From assembly GCA_016720935.1 (NCBI GenBank), contig JADKJP010000007.1:620001-684000 (forward strand): a stretch of 64,000 bases of DNA. The letters are read 5' to 3'. This document shows positions 1 through 7,405 of the stretch, one piece after another (within the stretch, counting starts at the first letter, position 1; every line of letters begins with the position of its first letter). This DNA comes from Bacteroidota bacterium. GTDB lineage: Bacteria; Bacteroidota; Bacteroidia; AKYH767-A; 2013-40CM-41-45. The position numbers and the translations under genes are program-made. The notes below the pieces were generated by a model that saw only the letters and a program-made list of their open reading frames with translations, had not been told where the DNA came from and did no database searches.

Positions 1-49
1 CAAACGAAAAATTCATTGAAAACACAACGGATGTATTTTGGGAATAATC

Positions 50-1287
50 ATGAAAAGGAAAATAATTGTTATTGGAGGTGGGTTTGCAGGTATTGAGTTT
101 ATAAAAAAATAGACGAGACACTGTTTGATGTTTTACTTATTGATAAAATCAATCATCATCAATTCCAACCCCTGTTTTATCAGGTAGCAACTTCTCAACT
201 AGAACCAGCGAGTATTTCATTTCCACTTCGAAACATATTTAAAACAAAGAAAAATCTTCAAATCCGTTTAGCAGAAGTTCTATCTATTGATTCTGCTAAT
301 AATAAAATAAAAACAACTATAGGCGAATTTTGCTATGACCTTCTTGTAATAGCTATTGGCTGCACAACGAACTTCTTTGGAAACGATGAACTAAAAAGTC
401 ATGCTTTTACATTAAAAACCACTTACGATGCAATTAATATTCGAAATCATATACTCCAAACGTTTGAAAATATTATTTCAGCCGAAGCAGGTGAAAAGGA
501 AGGTTTAATGAATCTTACAATTGTAGGAGCTGGACCGACTGGTGTGGAGTTAGCCGGTGCATTTGCTGAAATAAAAAAAAATATACTACCAAAAGATTAT
601 CCTAATATTGACTTCACTCATTTTAAAATTAATCTCATTGAAGGAAGCAAAGACACCTTGAATAGCATGAGTTTGCTTGCCAAAAGAACTTCAAAAATAT
701 ATCTTCAAAAGATGGGGGTGAATATTATTACCGAGACTTTTGTAAAAAGATATGATGGAAATTTTCTAGAGCTTAGTAATGGAAATATAATAAAATCAAA
801 AACAGTTATTTGGGCAGCAGGTGTTATAGGTAATACAATTAAAGGGCTACCCGATTCCGTTCAAAAAGTTGGTAATAGAATTGATGTGAATCGAACAAAC
901 TTGGTTAATGGAACCCAAAATATTTTTGCTCTTGGCGACATTGCATTTATGCAAACACCAAAGTACCCCAATGGTCATCCTCAAGTGGCTAATGTAGCAA
1001 TCAACCAAGCTAAATATTTGGCATATAATTTAAATAAAACTAAGACTAATGAATTTGAATATAATGATTTGGGATCAATGGCAACAATAGGCCGGAACAA
1101 GGCTGTAGTTGACTTGCCACATTTTAAATTTAAGGGTTATTTTGCGTGGTTAATTTGGATGTTTCTTCATCTTATGCTGATACTAAGTGTTAGAAATAAA
1201 CTTATTATTTTTATTAACTGGGTATGGGCTTATTTAACCAAAGACACATCGCTAAGACTGATCTTGAAACAAACAAAAAATTATTAA
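50..1287 (+). pseudogene. ndh: Type II NADH dehydrogenase (NDH-2), frameshifted
   Basis: NDH-2 oxidises NADH and reduces quinone on the inner membrane without pumping protons. The ATG at 50 opens a frame with the N-terminal Rossmann motif GGGFAG, but a stop at 110-112 follows directly on a run of seven A (103-109). Adding one A restores one continuous frame through FQPLFYQVAT (about 163-192), the second nucleotide-binding motif GAGPTGVELAG (about 526-558) and ALGDIA (about 929-946) to the stop at 1285-1287. The hydrophobic C-terminal segment (about 1138-1230) fits the membrane anchor of the family. A restart at 508 would lack the FAD-binding half and would not be functional. A real pseudogene and a homopolymer sequencing error cannot be told apart here. 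The gene is followed by an attC-like site, so it probably ends a cassette whose beginning lies left of the window. Confidence 0.85.
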
Positions 1288-1337
1288 AATAGCTTGACGA
1301 ATTAGACACATTAACCTATGATAGCAAATAGGCCAGC

Positions 1338-1469
1338 TTATAACACGGGTTTGGCAAAAGTGGCGGTTCAGTGCTCCGCAGACACATTTGTGGTTAATCA
1401 AAGTTTGGTTCTCCGCATCAACATTTGTGGTGAAAATCGCCACCTTCGCCAAGCCCGAAAACGTTAGCG
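1338..1469 (+). repeat. attC-like recombination site 1 (long family)
   Basis: This is an imperfect inverted repeat that begins with TTATAAC and ends with GTTAGCG. The left arm reads ACGGGTTTGGCAAAAGTGGC, and the right arm (about 1437-1460) is its near complement. The centre holds direct motifs of the CATTTGTGGT kind that recur in sites at 5648, 11172, 19918 and 29536. The recombination point is inferred between G1463 and T1464, where the next cassette starts. Confidence 0.75.
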
Positions 1470-1493
1470 GCAACCGTAACAGACTGCAATCAT

Positions 1494-2114
1494 ATGAACG
1501 AATATATTTCAGTGAACAGACATAAAATTATTTTCAATTTTAAATGGATCACTATTCTTTTAACCACCATTTGGACAATATATTTACTTAAATTAAATTC
1601 TGAAGACATTAGCCTAGACTTCAAGTTAATATTAATTGGCTATTGTATGGCGACAATTATTCTCCCCCTTTTTACCGTCTTAATTTTATCGATTCAAGAT
1701 CTTATTGAATTTGTCAGAATCAATAAAATACTAAGCAATAATCCATTTAATCAATTTCTAAATATCGGTTTTGAAAAGTCGTACACGGAAAAAAAGGCGA
1801 AATGGACTACTTCAAAACCAATGCTGACAGGTACTCTAGACAATTATCCGATTAGGTGTGAAGTAGAAAATGGGATTGTAAGAATAATTGCCACCGCTAA
1901 CTTGGATGAAATTAAAAAGACAGACATGAAAAATTGGAAAGAACTATTTGGCGATGATAATATTACCTATGATTGGTTTGGTGTCGCACTTGTATACAGA
2001 CCCAAAAAGTTTAAGCAATTAACTTTTATGGACATTGAAACAGAATTGAGAAAATTTATTAAAATATTAGCAGACACTAGAATATCACCATTGGAAAGTT
2101 ACGGCAGCCGCTAA
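1494..2114 (+). CDS. Hypothetical membrane protein in a cassette
   Basis: I do not recognise the family. The 206-residue product has two hydrophobic segments near the N terminus (about residues 17-34 and 42-66), then a soluble mixed alpha/beta part of about 130 residues. This suggests an inner-membrane anchored protein with a cytoplasmic domain. It is the only gene between two attC-like sites. The cassette start (from 1463, GTTAGCGGC..CCGTAAC) is complementary to its end (2098-2115, GTTACGG..GCCGCTAAC) at about 16 of 18 positions, so the boundaries are well supported. The stop codon TAA at 2112-2114 lies within the attC core, so the last codons are specified by the recombination site. ATG at 1494 is 30 bases into the cassette; no Shine-Dalgarno is evident, as is usual in Bacteroidota. 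Confidence 0.7.
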   Translation: MNEYISVNRHKIIFNFKWITILLTTIWTIYLLKLNSEDISLDFKLILIGYCMATIILPLFTVLILSIQDLIEFVRINKILSNNPFNQFLNIGFEKSYTEKKAKWTTSKPMLTGTLDNYPIRCEVENGIVRIIATANLDEIKKTDMKNWKELFGDDNITYDWFGVALVYRPKKFKQLTFMDIETELRKFIKILADTRISPLESYGSR

Positions 2115-2197
2115 CACCGACTTGCTGTCAGGCAAAAAAAGTATTAACTTCGATTGAACGCAGCGGCGTGCCCGTCAGCAAGCCTCAAACGTAGTTC
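2107..2197 (+). repeat. attC-like recombination site 2 (short family)
   Basis: This site is about 90 bp. The left core is GCCGCTAAC, followed by the arm CTTGCTGTCAGGC. The right arm GCCCGTCAGCAAGCC is its near complement, and the site ends in ACG before TAGTTCGC. It belongs to the same family as the sites at 10551, 14152 and 24022. The recombination point is inferred between G2191 and T2192. Confidence 0.75.
2122..2152 (+). promoter_or_regulatory. Promoter-like motif inside attC 2
   Basis: TTG at 2122-2124 is followed after 20 bases by TAACTTCG at 2145-2152. This fits the Bacteroidota primary-sigma pattern (-33 TTG/TTTG, about 19-21 bases, -7 TAnnTTTG) with one mismatch. The same arrangement recurs in other sites of this family. 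The motif is read from sequence; transcription from it is inference. Confidence 0.4.
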
Positions 2198-2652
2198 GCA
2201 ATTTTAATTAGGGTGCATTCGTCCTGTCAGTTTTCAGTCTTGCGAGCAAGAAGCGCCCTGGGAAGTAAAAGTTTAAAAGGAAATTGTCGTTATCGCCAGC
2301 CATTCATTGAATCGGAAAGAATAAAACTTGTTTTAATGAATTCCGATTCAATGAATGGCAAAGTTCGGGGATAAAAACCGGAGTCACAACCGCATAAAAT
2401 AGAATAAAATCAAAAGCTCCATTTTACCACTTACACACATGGAACCCAGGCGAATCTATCTGCAATCCTGACAAAAAAATCTACAGCGTCAATCGAAGAT
2501 TAGCGCAATAGATTTTTATTAAAACTGCAGGAGCTAAAGGTTATTGAAGAAACCCATTAAAACTGCGAACAACAACCGTTTGCTGAAATGCCTCAAACAA
2601 GGTATCTTTCCATAGCGAAATTCGGAAGCTCGGCACTTCAGCAACCTTCCCA
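2192..2652 (+). mobile_element. Gene-less 461-bp cassette, copy 1
   Basis: This is the first of three near-identical 461-bp units (others at 5778-6238 and 9567-10027). Each begins exactly after ...ACG with TAGTTCGCA and ends with CTTCCCA before an unrelated cassette starting TT. The start is complementary to the bases before its own terminal core (ATTAAAACTGCGAACAAC, 2556-2573), the cassette signature. No open frame of 60 codons or more exists on either strand. It holds a 19-bp perfect inverted repeat (2299-2317 with 2341-2359, 23-base loop that itself contains TAAAAC/GTTTTA) and a promoter-like motif at 2579-2610. Copy 1 differs from copies 2 and 3 at about four positions. A non-coding RNA, a promoter cassette or a very short peptide on the minus strand (2384-2440, 18 codons, hydrophobic) are possible. 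Confidence 0.8.
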
Positions 2653-2659
2653 TTGTGCG
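2564..2659 (+). repeat. attC-like recombination site 3 (of gene-less cassette copy 1)
   Basis: The site runs from TGCGAACAAC to ATTGTGCG. The arms are GTTTGCTGAAATGCC and GGCACTTCAGCAAC. The crossover is inferred between A2652 and T2653, because all three copies of the cassette agree up to that A and then diverge into different TT-starting cassettes. Confidence 0.75.
2579..2610 (+). promoter_or_regulatory. Promoter-like motif in gene-less cassette copy 1
   Basis: TTTG (2579-2582), 20 bases, then TATCTTTC (2603-2610) match the Bacteroidota -33/-7 pattern except for the last base. The motif sits about 87 bases before the mcrB start. Identical motifs are at 6165-6196 and 9954-9985, each upstream of a different cassette gene. 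Confidence 0.4.
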
Positions 2660-2696
2660 TCAGTGTAAAACGACAGTAACATAGAAAGTGACAGAA

Positions 2697-4325
2697 ATGA
2701 AAAATAAAAATTATTGGGTTGTATCTCCAAACGTAAAAAATAATGATGAAGAAAACAGATGGAAAGAATTTCTATCAAGCAATCCCTATTCATTTATCGG
2801 GTGGGACGAGGACAACCAATTTGGAAATACTTTTATAAATACAATAAAAAAAGGTGATGTGATTATCAATTCGCAAAGGAAGAATTGGAAACCACACGTT
2901 TTTGGTATTGGTATCGTTTCAAATGATAAATGTGAGTGGAAAGAAATCGAAAATACTCCAAGCGGTGCATATTGCAGACAACTTAACCCATATTTGACAA
3001 AAGAAAGAGTTTCAAAACTGAAATTAGAATTTGATGGTACAGCGTATTATGGCGACAACAAACAAATCCCTGCTCTCTACCAACTGCATCCACAAAGAAA
3101 TGAGAACGACAAAAGATTGGTTGAAATCATAGAAAAAGAATTAGAAATGGTTAAAAAAGAACAAGACATTCAGAAGTTTGTAGAATTACTCAAAACAAAC
3201 AAAAACATCATCCTAACAGGTGCTCCTGGAACAGGCAAAACATATTTAGCCAAAGAAATTGCAAAGCAAATGATTGGAGTTAAAACTGATGAAGAGATGG
3301 AAGACAGTGGACAATTTAATTTTGTACAATTTCATCCATCTTACGACTATACAGACTTTGTCGAAGGACTAAGACCAACACCGCCTGATGAAAACGGAAT
3401 AATCGGTTTTGAAATTAAAGACGGAATTTTCAAATCATTTTGCCAAAAAGCTTCGGAGGCAAAATTTTCTGAGATAGTTGACAATTTTGATGTGGCTTGG
3501 GAAAGTCTATTAACAGCAGTAAGAAATAGTATTTCTCAAGGTACATTGACAACGATTGGTTCTTGGGATTTCGGCCTATCTTCTAAAGACTCATTGAAGT
3601 ATTCTTCTGTAAATACTCCATCTCAATACAATTTTACTATCACGAAAAAGAATGTTTACGATGCTTATCAAGGTAAGCAAGCAAGACCTTCTGGTGCTTT
3701 TCAAAAAGATATGGAGGATGTTGTAGATTATCTGAAAGCCAATTTTAGTTTAGTAGATTTTGTAAACGGTCAAGAAAATTCTAATAAGGGTATTAAAAAT
3801 TATGTTTTTGTTATAGACGAAATTAACAGAGGTGAGATTTCAAAAATATTTGGGGAGTTATTCTTTTCCATTGACCCAAGCTATAGAGGTAAAAAGGGTT
3901 CAGTTAAAACACAGTATTCAAATTTACATAATGATGAAAAAGAAGTTTTCTATGTCCCTGAAAACGTCTATATAATCGGCTCAATGAACGACATTGACCG
4001 AAGTGTTGAAAGTTTCGATTTTGCAATGCGAAGACGTTTTACTTGGATAGAAATTACAGCAGAACAAAGTTCAGAAAATATGAATTTACCACAGAATATA
4101 AAGGAAAGAATGTTAACGTTAAACGAGAAAATTTCAGATACAAATGGACTAAATCCTTCTTATCACATTGGAGCTGCATATTTCCTAGATTCGAACAGTA
4201 ATGCTAGACAGGATATTGACAATATTTGGAATTTACGAATTGAGCCACTTCTAAAAGAATATTTAAGGGGAATGCCTGATAGTATTGAGAAAATTGAACT
4301 ACTGAAAAATTCCTTTCTTGCATAA
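2697..4325 (+). CDS. mcrB: McrB-type AAA+ GTPase of a type IV restriction system
   Basis: McrB recognises modified DNA through its N-terminal domain and powers translocation by GTP hydrolysis, with McrC as the nuclease. The N-terminal 130 residues (starting NYWVVSPN, with GDVIINSQRKNWKPHVFGIG) look like a PUA/EVE-type domain that could read a modified base; this is inference. Counting from the GTG at 2688, the AAA+ core shows Walker A GAPGTGKT (178-185), Walker B VFVIDEINRGE (373-383) and the MNDIDRSVESFDFAMRRRF stretch near 430-450. I place the start at ATG 2697; an in-frame GTG is at 2688. The stop overlaps the mcrC start by one base (TAATG), a translationally coupled pair. Both genes sit in one cassette (2653-5777) whose start TTGTGCG is complementary to CGCACAA before the next site. 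Direct copies of the gene-less cassette lie on both sides. Confidence 0.9.
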   Translation: MKNKNYWVVSPNVKNNDEENRWKEFLSSNPYSFIGWDEDNQFGNTFINTIKKGDVIINSQRKNWKPHVFGIGIVSNDKCEWKEIENTPSGAYCRQLNPYLTKERVSKLKLEFDGTAYYGDNKQIPALYQLHPQRNENDKRLVEIIEKELEMVKKEQDIQKFVELLKTNKNIILTGAPGTGKTYLAKEIAKQMIGVKTDEEMEDSGQFNFVQFHPSYDYTDFVEGLRPTPPDENGIIGFEIKDGIFKSFCQKASEAKFSEIVDNFDVAWESLLTAVRNSISQGTLTTIGSWDFGLSSKDSLKYSSVNTPSQYNFTITKKNVYDAYQGKQARPSGAFQKDMEDVVDYLKANFSLVDFVNGQENSNKGIKNYVFVIDEINRGEISKIFGELFFSIDPSYRGKKGSVKTQYSNLHNDEKEVFYVPENVYIIGSMNDIDRSVESFDFAMRRRFTWIEITAEQSSENMNLPQNIKERMLTLNEKISDTNGLNPSYHIGAAYFLDSNSNARQDIDNIWNLRIEPLLKEYLRGMPDSIEKIELLKNSFLA

Positions 4326-5695
4326 TGAGAACAACTGATAACAATGGAGGAAAAAGTATTGATAAATTTGACAATTTAAACATTGCAGATTTATCAGTTA
4401 TAGCAAACAGAAACCTTTTGGATTTACAAAATGAAAATCCTGATTTGCTTGTTTTTCCTCATTCGTTTGGTAAATATCGAGACGATGTAGAAAAGCCACC
4501 AATCTTCACACTAGACAATGAAAATCTAACAACCTATAATTTAATGGGTTTCATTGGTCGAAATTCCACACAACTTACAATTTCATCACGTTTTGCAAAA
4601 GATGACAACAACGATTATTTTCTTCATTATATGCTGCAAAAGGTCTTTTCAATTAATCTTTTAAAATTTGACCAAACACCAAACAAAGAAAATATTTGGG
4701 ATTTTCTGCTATATCTCTTCCCTTATTATCTAAAAAAAACTTATTCACAAGGTATATACAAAGCCTATAAAAAAGAGGAATACAACGATTCAAATGTAAA
4801 AGGAACTATTGATGTTAAACGGCATATTCTTAGAAACATTCCTTTTACAGGTAAGATTGCCTATACCACAAGGGAACATAGCTATAATAATTACCTGACA
4901 CAACTTATTAGACATACTATTGAATATATCAATAAGCATCCTTTCGGAAGTGGTGTATTAACAGGTGAAAGTGAAGTCAGAGACATTGTAAGTAAATTCA
5001 TATTTGTTACAGATAAAACATACAATAGCAATGCTAAACAAAAAATAATTACTGCTAATTTAAAGCCAGTTGCACATCCATATTTCACGGAATATTCTGC
5101 CTTGCAAAAGATTTGTTTAAAAATTTTACGGCACGAGAAAATAACATTCGGCAATGAAAAAGACAAAGTTTATGGATTATTATTTGATGGTGCTTGGCTT
5201 TGGGAAGAGTATCTTAACACCATTCTAAAAGAAAATTTCATTCACCCAGAGAATAAAACAGGAAAACACCGTCATTTACTTTTTGAGAATTTTCAATCTA
5301 TTTATCCTGACTTTATTAGTAAAGAAGAACCAAAATCTGTTGGGGACGCAAAATATGTTCCACTGGACAGACAACAATCATATTCTGAAAATTCAGAAAA
5401 AGCGACAAGTATTTACTACAAAACAATTGCGTATATGTATCGCTTTAGTTCAAAGAATGGGTTTTTAATATTCCCAAAACAAGACACAAGTTTTTTTGAA
5501 ACATACCGAATAAAGGAAACAGATGGAATGCTAAAGAAAATTGGACTTGCAGTTCCACAGACAACTGAAACCTTTAAAGAATATATCAAAACAATGAACG
5601 TAAACGAAGAAGAATTGAAACAAAATTTAATGACAGACAAAACACCGAACGCACAACAGCAGTTTGGCAAAATGGCGGGTTCAGTGCTAAATTGA
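4325..5695 (+). CDS. mcrC: McrC nuclease subunit of the McrBC restriction system
   Basis: This is the endonuclease partner of McrB; the complex cleaves modified DNA. The 456-residue protein carries the PD-(D/E)xK signature as YPDF (327-330) and GDAKY (340-344), so D329, D341 and K343 are the expected catalytic residues. The N-terminal part is the usual McrC fold that docks onto the AAA+ ring. It overlaps mcrB by one base. The last codons run into the downstream attC-like site, which begins near 5648. The C-terminal 15 or so residues (from about A442) are therefore encoded by recombination-site sequence and are unlikely to be conserved. The system would defend against phage or plasmid DNA carrying modified cytosines; the target base cannot be read from the sequence. 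Confidence 0.9.
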   Translation: MRTTDNNGGKSIDKFDNLNIADLSVIANRNLLDLQNENPDLLVFPHSFGKYRDDVEKPPIFTLDNENLTTYNLMGFIGRNSTQLTISSRFAKDDNNDYFLHYMLQKVFSINLLKFDQTPNKENIWDFLLYLFPYYLKKTYSQGIYKAYKKEEYNDSNVKGTIDVKRHILRNIPFTGKIAYTTREHSYNNYLTQLIRHTIEYINKHPFGSGVLTGESEVRDIVSKFIFVTDKTYNSNAKQKIITANLKPVAHPYFTEYSALQKICLKILRHEKITFGNEKDKVYGLLFDGAWLWEEYLNTILKENFIHPENKTGKHRHLLFENFQSIYPDFISKEEPKSVGDAKYVPLDRQQSYSENSEKATSIYYKTIAYMYRFSSKNGFLIFPKQDTSFFETYRIKETDGMLKKIGLAVPQTTETFKEYIKTMNVNEEELKQNLMTDKTPNAQQQFGKMAGSVLN

Positions 5696-5783
5696 ACATT
5701 CGAATTTCTAATAAACATTTGTGCTAAAATTGAACATTTGTGCTTCTAAATCCGCCACTTCGCCAAGCTGCAAAACGTAGTTC
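5648..5783 (+). repeat. attC-like recombination site 4 (long family)
   Basis: The left core is CGCACAAC, with arm AGCAGTTTGGCAAAATGGCG and right arm CCGCCACTTCGCCAAGCTG. It ends in ACG before TAGTTCGC. The centre contains ACATTTGTGCT motifs twice. The site overlaps the 3' end of mcrC. Confidence 0.75.
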
Positions 5784-6238
5784 GCAATTTTAATTAGGGT
5801 GCATTCGTCCTGTCAGTTTTCAGTCTTGCGAGCAAGAAGCGCCCTGGGACGTAAAAGTTTAAAAGGAAATTGTCGTTATCGCCAGCCATTCATTGAATCG
5901 GAAAGAATAAAACTTGTTTTAATGAATTCCGATTCAATGAATGGCAAAGTTCGGGGATAAAAACCGGAGTCACAACCGCATAAAATAGAATAAAATCAAA
6001 AGCTCCATTTTACCACTTACACACATGGAACCCGGGCGAATCTATCTGCAATCCTGACAAAAAAATCCACAGCGTCAATCGAAGATTAGCGCAATAGATT
6101 TTTATTAAAACTGCAGGAGCTAAAGGTTATTGAAGAAACCCATTAAAACTGCGAACAACAACCGTTTGCTGAAATGCCTCAAACAAGGTATCTTTCCATA
6201 GCGAAATACGGAAGCTCGGCACTTCAGCAACCTTCCCA
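5778..6238 (+). mobile_element. Gene-less 461-bp cassette, copy 2
   Basis: This copy has the same length and nearly the same sequence as 2192-2652, with its 19-bp inverted repeat at 5885-5903 and 5927-5945. It starts after ACG (5775-5777) and stops at A6238, after which the lipoprotein cassette begins with TTATGCC. It lies directly after mcrBC, so mcrBC is flanked by 461-bp direct repeats. Confidence 0.8.
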
Positions 6239-6245
6239 TTATGCC
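6150..6245 (+). repeat. attC-like recombination site 5 (of gene-less cassette copy 2)
   Basis: The site is almost identical to 2564-2659 up to A6238, then TTATGCC of the next cassette. It contains the promoter-like TTTG-N20-TATCTTTC at 6165-6196. Confidence 0.75.
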
Positions 6246-6264
6246 TCATATTAAGAAAACCGAA

Positions 6265-6879
6265 ATGAAACCGAAATACCTTATTTTATTGACATTGTAT
6301 TGCTATTCGTGCATAAACATGAATGATCCTGACTCGCAAGCCAGGTATTCAGATAGCTATAATTCTTTCGACAAAAAATTGGTGGACCATATTCCAAAGA
6401 AACTACCAAACAATCAGATAGGTTTTGGCTTTTATTCGCCAGTGAATACTAGTTTTGGACAACTCTACCTTTTGACAAAGGTATCTTCCAAATCTGAGTT
6501 TTTGAAACTTAAATCTGAGTTTTCAAATCAAGCAATATATAGTGGATATGCCAGTGATAAGTGTTTTGCGATCGTTGATGGTTTTAAGTGCAATCTGAGT
6601 GACACGAGTGGTTTAAATAATTGTAAGACAATATTCCCAATTCCGCAGGAAGCTATTTCATATACGGAAGATTTGCCAAGTAATCTAAATTCGATTAGTA
6701 AGAATTATGAGAATGCGGAAATCATTATAAAAGAATGCAAATTGGGCAACTTCCTAAAAATAATAGACACAAAATCAAATGAGAATGATTCAATAAAAAA
6801 AAGTAAGAGTGGATTTTCAAAAGGATATACATTTGTCGAAAAGGACATGATAATAATTTACTGGACAATGAATTGGTAA
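6265..6879 (+). CDS. Hypothetical lipoprotein in a cassette
   Basis: Family not recognised. From ATG 6265 the 204-residue product begins MKPKYLILLTLYCYSC, a lipoprotein signal peptide with the acylated cysteine probably in YSC-I. It is therefore expected at the inner or outer membrane of the periplasm. An in-frame ATG at 6241 would add eight residues, but that codon is part of the cassette end sequence and would spoil the signal peptide. The rest is mixed alpha/beta without repeats. It shares its cassette (6239-7347) with a small membrane protein. The cassette start TTATGCCTC is the exact complement of GAGGCATAA at 7219-7227, which fixes the unit. Confidence 0.65.
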   Translation: MKPKYLILLTLYCYSCINMNDPDSQARYSDSYNSFDKKLVDHIPKKLPNNQIGFGFYSPVNTSFGQLYLLTKVSSKSEFLKLKSEFSNQAIYSGYASDKCFAIVDGFKCNLSDTSGLNNCKTIFPIPQEAISYTEDLPSNLNSISKNYENAEIIIKECKLGNFLKIIDTKSNENDSIKKSKSGFSKGYTFVEKDMIIIYWTMNW

Positions 6880-6890
6880 AATTCAAAAAT

Positions 6891-7127
6891 ATGGAAACAA
6901 AAAAACTCATTTCAAAATATGCAGTAATTCTTCTTGTTTATGTCATTCTAATTCATTTTGTCCAGCCTTATGGATTGAAAGCATATTATTCTGCAGTCGC
7001 AAGCTCCCCTCTTACGTCTGCTACAGTAAATACAATTCAGAGTTACTTGTATGCTCTAGAGTTTACATTAAATCTGATAATAATGATTATAGTTCTGCCC
7101 GATAAAAAAAAGAGAAAGGAAATTTAA
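6891..7127 (+). CDS. Small two-helix membrane protein
   Basis: This 78-residue protein starts at ATG 6891; TTG at 6873 is in frame and overlaps the preceding gene. It has one hydrophobic helix near the N terminus (AVILLVYVILIHFV) and a second near the C terminus (FTLNLIIMIIVLP), followed by the basic tail KKKRKE, which predicts a cytoplasmic C terminus. No known family. It lies 11 bases after the lipoprotein gene in the same cassette, so the two are probably co-transcribed. Confidence 0.6.
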   Translation: METKKLISKYAVILLVYVILIHFVQPYGLKAYYSAVASSPLTSATVNTIQSYLYALEFTLNLIIMIIVLPDKKKRKEI

Positions 7128-7218
7128 TTTAATAATAAAAAAAACAATTAATTGGGAGAGACTGGAATAATACTTTTCTTAATTTGGCAGATTTACAAGA
7201 CTGAAAAAATAAAATACG

Positions 7219-7354
7219 AGGCATAACAAACGCTATAGCAAATGCGGGTTTGCGTGTTCGTTGAAACATTTGAAATCTTTACATACATTTGTGCTGGCAG
7301 ACAGTTGAGCAACAATTTATTCCCGCACTTGCCATAGCGTCGGAACGTTAGATG
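7219..7354 (+). repeat. attC-like recombination site 6 (long family)
   Basis: The site begins GAGGCATAAC and ends ACGTTAGATG. The arms are CGCTATAGCAAATGCGGG and CCCGCACTTGCCATAGCG. The centre has ACATTTGTGCTGGCAGACAG, shared with other long-family sites. The crossover is inferred between G7347 and T7348. Confidence 0.75.
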
Positions 7355-7405
7355 AAATGCTGGGGGACGTGCTAACTTTAACCTGAATACAAGAAACAAA
7401 CAGTA

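Noticed and set aside
1252..1473. Minus-strand frame of 73 codons over the end of NDH-2 and site 1
   Set aside because: It lies almost wholly on an attC-like inverted repeat and has no protein-like features.
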